DNA of 19,231 nt, taken from the NCBI GenBank assembly GCA_937980625.1, contig CALJPJ010000018.1:1-19231 (forward strand), read 5' to 3'. Made by a program: the position numbers and the translations under genes. This stretch comes from an uncultured Bdellovibrionales bacterium (GTDB taxonomy: Bacteria; Bdellovibrionota; Bdellovibrionia; Bdellovibrionales; UBA1609). Under the pieces are notes generated by a model. It was not told the DNA's origin. It saw only the letters and a program-made list of their open reading frames with translations, and did not search any database. Positions 7,635 to 14,554 of this stretch are shown here, one piece after another (the stretch's first letter is position 1; each line of letters opens with the position of its first letter).

Positions 7635-7794
7635 AAAATTTAAATTGTTATAACTAATAATATCGCGTCGCGCTTTGCTTATCCGCATCTGCGTTCACCC
7701 GTAGGGTGACGAAGTGCGAAGACGCAATGCTGCCGTTAGCGCATTTTTAGTTATAACAATTTAAATTTTTTATTCAGGCCAATAATCAGTTAAG
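7610..7794. repeat. long inverted repeat B: perfect 48-bp arms, one containing a gene end
   Basis: Arms 7610-7657 and 7747-7794 are perfect reverse complements over 48 bp, extended outwards by AG after one mismatch. The left arm contains the last codons and stop of the ABC1 kinase gene; the right arm is an inverted copy of them without a function as coding sequence. The 89-nt middle is GC-rich and can fold further: 7685-7694 with 7722-7730 (9 bp, one bulge) and a nested TCACCC-GTA-GGGTGA hairpin at 7695-7709. It lies between convergent genes (kinase ends 7634, NUDIX ends 7828), so as RNA it could terminate from either side. There is no transposase and no similarity of its arms to those of repeat A. 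Confidence 0.95.
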
Positions 7795-7827
7795 ACTGTG
7801 AACTCAAGGTAAACTATTTTGTATTAC

Positions 7828-8301
7828 TTAAGAAAAAATAATATCTTTTTGATTATTAGAGTTGAGCTTTATAATTTTATCCGTAGTTTGTCCAAGACCA
7901 ATTTTGATAAAAACTTTAGTGTTCGGGCGAACTTCGTCGCTTAAAAGAGCCTCATTAATATCCATAAAAATGACCTCTTGTATTTCTTTTTCTTGTGGTA
8001 CTAATTGGGTATCTTTAGGCGATGTGTTTTTACATAGAAAAACCCAATATATATTTAAGCGTCCATTAGCACTGATTCTGTGTCTCACAGAAACTTGAGA
8101 AATCACCTCTCCATTTAAACCAGTTTCTTCTTTTAACTCTCTAATACAAGCTTGGTCAGGATGCTCATGTTTTTCTACCATGCCACCAGGTAGTATAAAT
8201 TGCCCTTTGGCGGGCCCGTAGTTTAATCGAACTAAAAGAACCTTATTGCTTTCAATGATTAAACAACCGGCTCCCATACTAGCTAAGGCAATATCAGTCA
8301 T
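7828..8301 (-). CDS. NUDIX hydrolase
   Basis: 157 residues with an exact Nudix box: G40-x5-E46-x7-R54-E55-L56-x-E58-E59-x-G61-L62. This box binds Mg2+ and hydrolyses a nucleoside diphosphate linked to another moiety; the substrate cannot be read from the sequence. The preceding Phe-Ile-Leu-Pro-Gly-Gly and the upstream strand Val-Leu-Leu-Val-Arg are typical. AAGGAT is five to six bases before the ATG. The C-terminal ~30 residues are polar and outside the fold. It starts 15 bp after the Cys-rich lipoprotein stop, so it is probably last in the gcvP message. Transcription would end in repeat B, 33 bp past the stop. Confidence 0.88.
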   Translation of the reverse strand: MTDIALASMGAGCLIIESNKVLLVRLNYGPAKGQFILPGGMVEKHEHPDQACIRELKEETGLNGEVISQVSVRHRISANGRLNIYWVFLCKNTSPKDTQLVPQEKEIQEVIFMDINEALLSDEVRPNTKVFIKIGLGQTTDKIIKLNSNNQKDIIFS

Positions 8302-8316
8302 AATTATCCTTTTAGT

Positions 8317-8805
8317 TTATTCACAAACATTAAAGTGCTTTCCATTTTCATACTCTTGAGCGCAGCCAACAAAAGGAGTGAAGCGAGAGCAAAAACCTCT
8401 TGTTTTTCCTTTATAGTACATACAAATTCCTTGGCACTCTTGTGAGGTATCACATGGGAGGTTAGCGTCAGCAGTTTTAGTCATGCAAATCCATGCCCCA
8501 TTTCTTTTACGTTGCCAGGTGCCACCGGCTTCAGTGCACTTTGCTTTTCGAGTTTCTAATAGTGAGGGACCATTTTTATATTTTAAACACTTAGGTGGGA
8601 GCATCACAAAACAGACTAGGTCAGAGCAGCCAATGATGTGACCAGCATCGACAGAGCAAGTATTGCAGCCATCAAACCATTTGATACAGTTTTTAGGGGG
8701 CGTTTGTGGATTTTTAAACTGAGGACTTATATTAGGCTTCTTTTTTTCTTCTTGTGCACAAGACAAAAAAAATAAACTTATAAATACATATATTAAAATT
8801 TTCAT
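8317..8805 (-). CDS. cysteine-rich two-module lipoprotein
   Basis: 162 residues. Hydrophobic signal ending Phe-Leu-Ser-Cys16, a good lipobox, then a Lys/Pro-rich linker. Module 1 (39-77) has six cysteines, C40-x6-C47-x2-C50-x9-C60-x4-C65-x7-C73, around a WFDGCN core; the same spacing and 20 of 39 residues recur at the end of the 14555-17200 lipoprotein. Module 2 (~87-162) starts with a Cys-Thr-Glu-Ala-Gly-Gly-Thr-Trp stretch and goes on with Cys-Gln-Gly-Ile-Cys, resembling an unnamed Cys-rich secreted domain seen in many proteobacteria. It should be a disulfide-stabilised periplasmic or surface protein. The start is 7 bp after the gcvP stop with no clear Shine-Dalgarno sequence, which suggests translational coupling. 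No function is known to me. Confidence 0.8.
   Translation of the reverse strand: MKILIYVFISLFFLSCAQEEKKKPNISPQFKNPQTPPKNCIKWFDGCNTCSVDAGHIIGCSDLVCFVMLPPKCLKYKNGPSLLETRKAKCTEAGGTWQRKRNGAWICMTKTADANLPCDTSQECQGICMYYKGKTRGFCSRFTPFVGCAQEYENGKHFNVCE
8575..8691 (-). other. six-Cys WFDGCN module, copy 2
   Basis: Residues 39-77 of the small lipoprotein next to gcvP. All six cysteines, Trp-Phe-Asp-Gly, Cys-Phe-Val and the final Tyr-Lys are shared with copy 1 at identical spacing. Here the module is N-terminal, there it is C-terminal, so it behaves as a mobile domain. Confidence 0.85.
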
Positions 8806-8812
8806 ATAACTA

Positions 8813-11665
8813 TTATTGGTAATCAGAAACTGCTGGGCAAGTACAAACTAAGTTACGGTCTCCAAAAACATTATCAACTCTGTCTACACTCGTCCAAAAT
8901 TTATGATCTTTAACCCAAGGTAGCGGATAAGCAGCTTTAGCTCTTGTATAAGGGTGAGGCCATTTATCATCTGTTATTGTTACTATTGAGTGAGGTGCAT
9001 TTTTTAAAACGTTATTTTCAGGGTCTAGGTTTTCTGTGTTTATTTCTTCAGCTTCTTTTTTAATATTAATTAAAGCGTCGCAAAAACGATCGAGTTCAGC
9101 TAATGATTCACTTTCAGTGGGTTCGATCATCAAGGTGCCAATAACTGGCCAACTCATAGTTGGTGCGTGAAAACCATAGTCCATAAGTCGTTTGGCAATA
9201 TCATCAACGCTAATATTACTAAGGTCTTTTAATGGCCTAACATCAATAATGCATTCGTGCGCCACCCAACCATTAGCGCCTGTAAATAAAATTGGAAAGT
9301 GTGGTGAAAGTTTTTTGGCAATATAGTTTGCATTTAGTACAGCGAGCTGAGTTGCTTTTTTCAAACCTTCTTCGCCCATCATCGCGACATAGGCCCACGA
9401 GATAGGAAGTATGCTTGCACTCCCCCAGGGAGCTGCAGAAACTGCAGTGCTACCGGTTTTGGGCCCACACTCCGGCTTCATTCTATGGGTTGGAATATAA
9501 GGAGCTAAGTGTTTTGCGACGCCAATAGGTCCTACACCTGGACCACCCCCCCCATGAGGTATACAAAAAGTTTTATGAAGGTTCATATGAGCGACATCTG
9601 CTCCAAGTTTTTCAATTTGGCATATGCCAACAAGAGCATTTAAATTTGCACCATCTAAGTAAACTTGTCCGCCATTATCATGAATAGTTTTACAGATGTC
9701 TTTTATGGCAGTTTCAAAGACTCCATGTGTTGAAGGGTATGTGATCATTAATGCAGCTAATTCATTTTTATGTGTTTCGGCCTTTTCTTTTAAGTCGCTT
9801 ACATCAATGTTACCGTTGCTGTCACAGGCAACAACAACAACTTTCATCCCAGCCATTACTGCACTAGCAGGGTTTGTTCCGTGAGCAGAGCTTGGGATTA
9901 GGCAAATATTTCTATGGCCTTGGTTTTGATTTTGTAAAAACTTTCTTATAACTAATAAACCAGCATATTCTCCTTGTGAGCCAGCATTAGGCTGAAAGGA
10001 AACAGCAGAAAATCCAGTAATTTCACATAACCACTGTTCAAATTCATTAATAAGTTCAATATAACCTGAGGCTTGATCTGTTGGTGCGAAGGGGTGAATG
10101 CTTGAAAACTCTTCCCAAGTTACAGGTAGCATTTCAGTAGTCGCATTGAGCTTCATGGTGCAAGAGCCTAAAGGAATCATTGAGTGAGTTAAGCTTAGAT
10201 CTTTTTTCTCAAGCTTGTTGATGTATCTTAACAGTTGAGTTTCAGAATGATGTGAATTAAAAACAGGATGATCTAAAAATGGAGTAGAGCGTTTTAAATC
10301 ACTACTAAGCATAGTTTTATCACTAAACTTAACATTAATTTCAGAATTAGTAGAGTTGGTAAAAACATTAACTAAAGTTTCAATGTCTTTAACGGTTGTA
10401 GTTTCATTTAAAGAAATACTAATATAATCATCTGAAGATTTAAATAAATTAATATTTTGCGATAAAGCTCTTTGGTAAATTAGTTCAGCTTGTTTGTGAT
10501 CTAGTTGAACTTGAATGGTATCAAAAAACTGAGAATGAGTTATTTTGAAGTTATTATTAGTCAAAGCAGTAGCTAGTTCACTTGTGAGCTGTTGAATTTT
10601 TAAAGCAATATTTTTTAAGCCATTAGGTCCGTGATAAACTGCATACATAGAAGCCATTACAGCAAGTAGAACTTGCGAAGTACAAATATTACTAGTCGCT
10701 TTTTCTCTACGGATATGTTGTTCGCGAGTTTGTAAAGATAGTCTGAGAGCTTGGTTATTTCTACGGTCTTTTGAAACTCCGATGATTCGACCAGGAATTA
10801 ATCTTTTATATTTGTCTGTAGTAGCTATAAATGCAGCATGTGGTCCTCCAAACCCGAGAGGAACTCCAAACCTTTGTGTGCTGCCATAAACAATATCAGC
10901 ACCCCAAGTCCCTGGTGATTCAGTTAAGCAAAGACTAAGTAGGTCCGTGCCAACAATAACTAGACAGTCGTTTTTATGTGCAGCCTCAGTTATATCTGAA
11001 TAATTATAAATCTTTCCATTAAGATCAGGGCATTGAAGTAAAACAGCTGAGTATTGGTCCTTGGCAAAAATATCTGGTGTAACCTCTCCAGATATAATTT
11101 CAAAATCTAATGGCTCTAAACGTGTTTCAATAACTTCTTTACATTGAGGAAAAATATTTTGTGATATAAATATTTTATTAGATTTGTTTTTTCTTTGAGC
11201 AGCAAAGGCTAAACTAATCGATTCAGCAGCTGCAGTTGCTTCGTCAAGTAAAGACGCATTGGCCATATCCATACCTGTAAGGCTTGTAATCATAGTTTGA
11301 AAGTTGAGCAGCGCCTCCATTCGGCCTTGGGAAATTTCGGCTTGATAGGGGGTATAGGCTGTATACCAACCAGGATTCTCTAATATGTTCCTTTGAATCA
11401 CAGCAGGTGTAATGCATGGAGAGTATCCTAGGCCAATATAGTTTTTGAATATTTTATTTTTTTTAGCAAAAAGTTTAGCTTTATCAACTAATTCAGCTTC
11501 AGAAATAGCAGGTGGTAAATCAAGTGCTTTAACATTACGAATTACATCAGGGGTTGCCTTTTCCATTAGCTCATTTAAGTTATTAATTGAAAGACTACTA
11601 AGCATAGACTTAATATCAGATGCATTTGGTCCGTTATGACGATCAGAAAAATCTTTATTCAGCAT
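8813..11665 (-). CDS. gcvP: glycine dehydrogenase (decarboxylating), P-protein
   Basis: 950 residues, the fused one-chain form of the P-protein, similar in length to E. coli GcvP (957). It uses pyridoxal phosphate to decarboxylate glycine and load the aminomethyl group on lipoyl-GcvH in the glycine cleavage system. The PLP-binding Lys is K698 in Asn-Leu-His-Lys-Thr-Phe, followed by the conserved Gly-rich [10 protein letters not shown]. The N-terminus has the usual RHNGP start and the [12 protein letters not shown] stretch. The ATG at 11665 has GGAG seven bases upstream. gcvT and gcvH are not neighbours, unlike in many genomes; upstream on the same strand is an H1-like gene. The 87-bp gap is too short for a glycine riboswitch. 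Downstream, a lipoprotein and a NUDIX gene probably share the message. Confidence 0.96.
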   Translation of the reverse strand: MLNKDFSDRHNGPNASDIKSMLSSLSINNLNELMEKATPDVIRNVKALDLPPAISEAELVDKAKLFAKKNKIFKNYIGLGYSPCITPAVIQRNILENPGWYTAYTPYQAEISQGRMEALLNFQTMITSLTGMDMANASLLDEATAAAESISLAFAAQRKNKSNKIFISQNIFPQCKEVIETRLEPLDFEIISGEVTPDIFAKDQYSAVLLQCPDLNGKIYNYSDITEAAHKNDCLVIVGTDLLSLCLTESPGTWGADIVYGSTQRFGVPLGFGGPHAAFIATTDKYKRLIPGRIIGVSKDRRNNQALRLSLQTREQHIRREKATSNICTSQVLLAVMASMYAVYHGPNGLKNIALKIQQLTSELATALTNNNFKITHSQFFDTIQVQLDHKQAELIYQRALSQNINLFKSSDDYISISLNETTTVKDIETLVNVFTNSTNSEINVKFSDKTMLSSDLKRSTPFLDHPVFNSHHSETQLLRYINKLEKKDLSLTHSMIPLGSCTMKLNATTEMLPVTWEEFSSIHPFAPTDQASGYIELINEFEQWLCEITGFSAVSFQPNAGSQGEYAGLLVIRKFLQNQNQGHRNICLIPSSAHGTNPASAVMAGMKVVVVACDSNGNIDVSDLKEKAETHKNELAALMITYPSTHGVFETAIKDICKTIHDNGGQVYLDGANLNALVGICQIEKLGADVAHMNLHKTFCIPHGGGGPGVGPIGVAKHLAPYIPTHRMKPECGPKTGSTAVSAAPWGSASILPISWAYVAMMGEEGLKKATQLAVLNANYIAKKLSPHFPILFTGANGWVAHECIIDVRPLKDLSNISVDDIAKRLMDYGFHAPTMSWPVIGTLMIEPTESESLAELDRFCDALINIKKEAEEINTENLDPENNVLKNAPHSIVTITDDKWPHPYTRAKAAYPLPWVKDHKFWTSVDRVDNVFGDRNLVCTCPAVSDYQ

Positions 11666-11715
11666 TATAGAACTCCGCTTTAACTTAAATATTGTAACCC
11701 GAAAATACTAAATTA

Positions 11716-11745
11716 CTCGAACAAAATTAAGCGACTTTGTTCGAG
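11716..11745. terminator. 10-bp perfect inverted repeat between H1-like gene and gcvP
   Basis: CTCGAACAAA (11716-11725) and TTTGTTCGAG (11736-11745) with a 10-base spacer. On the minus strand it follows the H1-like stop by 7 bp and could be its terminator, although no T run follows. It is also 50 bp ahead of gcvP, so an operator is the alternative. Confidence 0.5.
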
Positions 11746-11752
11746 CGGAATA

Positions 11753-12325
11753 TTATTTACTACGAGTACTTCTCTTTTTTGTAGTTGGTTTTCTACGAGT
11801 TGTTTTTTTTAGAACTTTTTTTGCAGCCGTTTTTCTGCGTGTAGCTTTTTTCTTGGTGACTACTTTTTTTGTTGATTTTTTCTTAGTTGATTTTCGTTTA
11901 GTTTTTTTCGTAATTTTCTTTTTGGTTTTCTTAACAGCTTTAGCTGCTTTCTTTTTAGTTTTACTAACTGTTTTAGACGCTTTTTTAAAAGTTTTTTCAA
12001 GATCAGACTTCTGTGCCTTAGCATTTTTCTTAAGCGAGTTTACTTTTTTGGCAACATCTTTTTTAGTTTGTTTGAAAACTCTTAAACCTTTATCAAGCTC
12101 GCGATCAATTTGTTTTTGAGTTTGAGCAATTTTTTTAGAAACATCATTATATGTTTTTTGAAGGTCTTTTAAGCGGCTTTTATTTTTTTTACTAAGTTTG
12201 GATTCATAATCAAATTTTTTGATATCTTTTTTTAAACTTTTAAGTTCTTTTTTAAGTTGATCAAAGTCACTCAAACGAACAAGTTCTTTTTTTATTTGCT
12301 TCCAATTTAAATTTTTTAGGTTCAT
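11753..12325 (-). CDS. lysine-rich histone H1-like protein
   Basis: 190 residues from ATG 12325, chosen because GGAGGG at 12330-12335 lies five bases before it; the ATG at 12337 in the same frame contains this ribosome-binding site and is unlikely to be used. Residues ~1-95 are charged heptad-like helices (Leu/Lys/Asp/Gln), probably coiled coil. Residues ~95-190 are a tail of Lys, Thr, Ala, Ser and Arg with KKA, KKT and KRK repeats, like eukaryotic H1 tails and chlamydial Hc1/Hc2. Such proteins bind and compact DNA non-specifically. The coding strand is very A-rich. It lies 63 bp after the DUF4286 gene and 87 bp before gcvP on the same strand. Low complexity means similarity to H1 need not be common descent. 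Confidence 0.75.
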   Translation of the reverse strand: MNLKNLNWKQIKKELVRLSDFDQLKKELKSLKKDIKKFDYESKLSKKNKSRLKDLQKTYNDVSKKIAQTQKQIDRELDKGLRVFKQTKKDVAKKVNSLKKNAKAQKSDLEKTFKKASKTVSKTKKKAAKAVKKTKKKITKKTKRKSTKKKSTKKVVTKKKATRRKTAAKKVLKKTTRRKPTTKKRSTRSK

Positions 12326-12329
12326 ATTA

Positions 12330-12335
12330 CCCTCC
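12330..12335 (-). promoter_or_regulatory. ribosome-binding site that fixes the H1-like start
   Basis: GGAGGG on the minus strand, five bases before ATG at 12325. It overlaps the alternative ATG at 12335-12337 and so decides against it. Confidence 0.65.
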
Positions 12336-12388
12336 ATAAGGTAGTTGCCACTTTATTAACAGCCTAAGGCAAATATGTCACCGGAAAT

Positions 12389-12697
12389 TTATATTTTTTC
12401 AGTACTACGATGTAATATTCTACGTGTCGCTGACAAATTATTTCCAAATAGCTCTATGGCTTCTTGCCGACGTTGCTCAGCTTCGTTTTTTAAGTAATAA
12501 TTGAGCTGCTCAATTGTTGATAATTTGTAGTGGACAACAATAGAGTCGGGTGAGTTTTCGTCTCTGCTTTCTTCATAAACTTGAGCAGAAACAAAGCCCG
12601 GCAAAACTAGAAGCTCTTTGATATGCAAGGGCAGCCATTGTAAAACCTTTTGTTTAATGTGCTTTGATATGCTTAAATTTACTTCATAAATAACCAT
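12389..12697 (-). CDS. DUF4286 family protein
   Basis: 102 residues. The start Met-Val-Ile-Tyr-Glu-Val-Asn-Leu, the Trp-Leu-Pro helix followed by Leu-Pro-Gly-Phe, the strand Ile-Val-Val-His-Tyr-Lys-Leu and the end Phe-Gly-Asn-Asn-Leu-Ser-Ala-Thr-Arg-Arg-Ile-Leu match DUF4286, small cytosolic proteins with a ferredoxin-like (dimeric alpha-beta barrel) look. Their role is not known. There is no clear Shine-Dalgarno sequence before the ATG. It is divergent from the EpmA-like gene (175-bp gap) and upstream of the H1-like gene on its own strand. Confidence 0.75.
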   Translation of the reverse strand: MVIYEVNLSISKHIKQKVLQWLPLHIKELLVLPGFVSAQVYEESRDENSPDSIVVHYKLSTIEQLNYYLKNEAEQRRQEAIELFGNNLSATRRILHRSTEKI

Positions 12698-12872
12698 TTG
12701 GTAACATATACACTGCTAATAGTCTTCAATCAATAAAACTAGTAAATCTTAAGTGTTTAATTTTATTAAATAAATATATTTGTATAGTGAGTCCATGCCT
12801 TTAGTGAGATTAAGGGGCTTGCAGTTTGCCAATACTATTTACAGCGAAGCAAAACTTAAGTAATAAAAAGGT

Positions 12873-14180
12873 ATGATAGATTTAAGGTCACATTTAGTTG
12901 ATGAGTTCAATGGCGAAAGTTTAGATCACTTGCCAGATTTAATTTCATTAAACCAATGGCAATTAAAAAAGTGCCCGCTAAATAGTACTGTGGCTGGGGT
13001 GCTATCAACCCATGATTCGTTAGCTTATTTAGTTGGCCATAATCATAAGCTACTTTTAGAAAACTTTACATTAAGCCGGACTATTTTAGTGGGTGGGGCT
13101 TCTAATTATAAATTCACAGTGAATGATTTGAGAGACGGAGATAAAATTGCAGTTACATTATCAAAAAATAAAATTGATAAAATATGGTTAATTTCGTTAA
13201 ATAAAACAAATAATAATCTTTTTACTTATGACTATCAAAAAAAGTGGAAAAATGAACAAAAATGGTCTGAGTTTAAGTCAAAAATAGAGTTTTTTTTTAA
13301 AACACAAAAATTTTATCAGGCTCAAACTCCTCAATTAGTAGTTTGTCCAGGGCTTGAACCAACTTTAGATCCTTTTTCAGTAAAATTAATTGACCAAAAC
13401 TTAAATCAAAAATTATTTTTGCCTACCAGCCCTGAATTACATTTAAAAAAAATTATTTCTCAAGGTGTTTCAGAAATCTTTGAAATTACATCTTGTTTTA
13501 GAAATAATGAGTTTAGCAAATTACATCAGCCTGAATTTACTATGTTAGAGTGGTATCGATCTTATAAGGGGCTTGATAATATTATTAGCGACATTAAACG
13601 GTTAATTAAGTTTTTGTTACCGAATGTTATTCAACCTAATTATAAAAAAATATCTGTCCAAGAATTATTTAAAAAATATGTTGATTTTGATTTGCGACCT
13701 AATTCCAATCAAAAAGATTTATATAGTTTAGCAAAAAAACTAAATATACGCGTCGATAGTAACGACTCCTTTAATGATATTTTCTTTTTAATATTCATTG
13801 AAAAAATTGAAAATCAACTAGGAGCCACGGGTATAGATTTTGTGTGTGACTACCCTCCGTCACAAGCTGCACTGGCTAAAATTAATAAAAATGGTTGGGC
13901 TGATCGCTTCGAAATGTATTGGAAGGGTTACGAGATTGCCAATGCTTTTAATGAGTTAACTTGCCCTAAAACACAAAGGCAAAGGTTTGTTGAAGATCAG
14001 AGCTTAAGAAAAGAAAGTGGTAAAGAGTTTATCCCAATTGATGAAGATTTTTTAACGAGTTTAAATTATGGGCTTCCGCCTACGGCCGGTATAGCCATGG
14101 GGTTAGAGAGGTTGTTCATGGCCTGTTATGGTGTCGAAGATATACGACACTTAAAGCAATTTCCGTTTCTTTCTAATTGA
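12873..14180 (+). CDS. epmA: EpmA-like elongation factor P--(R)-beta-lysine ligase with N-terminal extension
   Basis: 435 residues. Residues ~125-435 are a class II lysyl-tRNA-synthetase-like catalytic core: motif 2 Cys-Phe-Arg-Asn-Asn-Glu (208-213) leading to HQPEFTMLEWY (218-228), YPPSQAALA (327-335), the EIANAFNEL stretch (354-362) and motif 3 GIAMGLERL (406-414). These match EpmA (GenX/PoxA), which lysylates a conserved Lys of elongation factor P. E. coli EpmA has 325 residues and no N-terminal domain; here ~115 extra residues come first, beta-rich (a Leu-Arg-Asp-Gly-Asp-Lys-Ile-Ala-Val strand), perhaps a degenerate OB fold. AAGG is only one base before the ATG and an in-frame TAA lies nine bases upstream, so translation initiation may be weak. 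epmB and efp are not in the window. Confidence 0.8.
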   Translation: MIDLRSHLVDEFNGESLDHLPDLISLNQWQLKKCPLNSTVAGVLSTHDSLAYLVGHNHKLLLENFTLSRTILVGGASNYKFTVNDLRDGDKIAVTLSKNKIDKIWLISLNKTNNNLFTYDYQKKWKNEQKWSEFKSKIEFFFKTQKFYQAQTPQLVVCPGLEPTLDPFSVKLIDQNLNQKLFLPTSPELHLKKIISQGVSEIFEITSCFRNNEFSKLHQPEFTMLEWYRSYKGLDNIISDIKRLIKFLLPNVIQPNYKKISVQELFKKYVDFDLRPNSNQKDLYSLAKKLNIRVDSNDSFNDIFFLIFIEKIENQLGATGIDFVCDYPPSQAALAKINKNGWADRFEMYWKGYEIANAFNELTCPKTQRQRFVEDQSLRKESGKEFIPIDEDFLTSLNYGLPPTAGIAMGLERLFMACYGVEDIRHLKQFPFLSN

Positions 14181-14554
14181 ATAATTTAAATTTCCAGTTA
14201 TTAGGAGTTTATTACTTTTTAAATTAGTTTTTTAAGTTTACCAGTTTGACGGTAAAAAATGAGGTAGTGAAAAATTGATTCAGGATATAATCGATCAAAG
14301 CGCTATTGTATTTTTAGCATTTACAATAAACTTTTGTTCGCGATTCTAGGGTATTTGTTTGGATAGAGCCTGGCTTTTAACTATGAAGTTATAAAATTAA
14401 TTTAACCTATTTATTTTAATTATTTAGAAGTTATGTCTAGACTTTTGTCTTATAAGCCATTGGATTAAATATTATAAATGACCCAACACTTGAGTTATTT
14501 ATATAATTGGGCAGAGAACAGGGTTCACTTCAAAATTTCAAAAAGGTATTTAGT
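14181..14554. other. 374-bp intergenic region before the 16-repeat lipoprotein
   Basis: AT-rich with no convincing gene. A TATAAT lies at 14286-14291 on the plus strand but has no good -35 box at 16-18 bp. A weak TTGTA/TACAA hairpin lies near 14306-14326. The lipoprotein promoter should be somewhere here; I cannot place it. Confidence 0.5.

Noticed and set aside
7610..7794. Inverted repeat B as the terminal repeats of an insertion sequence.
   Set aside because: There is no room for a transposase, the arms contain the host gene's own 3' end, and no target duplication is visible.
11666..11752. A glycine riboswitch was expected ahead of gcvP.
   Set aside because: The gap is 87 bp and occupied partly by a simple inverted repeat; it is too short and lacks the aptamer's conserved bases.
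11853..12119. A Phe/Leu-rich hydrophobic frame on the plus strand opposite the H1-like gene.
   Set aside because: It is the complement of the Lys-rich tail (AAA read as TTT) and has no ribosome-binding site.
14275..14349. A 24-codon frame with TTG start preceded by GAGG.
   Set aside because: The spacing is ten bases, the start is TTG and nothing else supports translation.
14507..14554. A TTG start at 14507 would add 16 residues to the 16-repeat lipoprotein.
   Set aside because: The added residues would precede the signal peptide and the ATG at 14555 has its own AAGG at good spacing.
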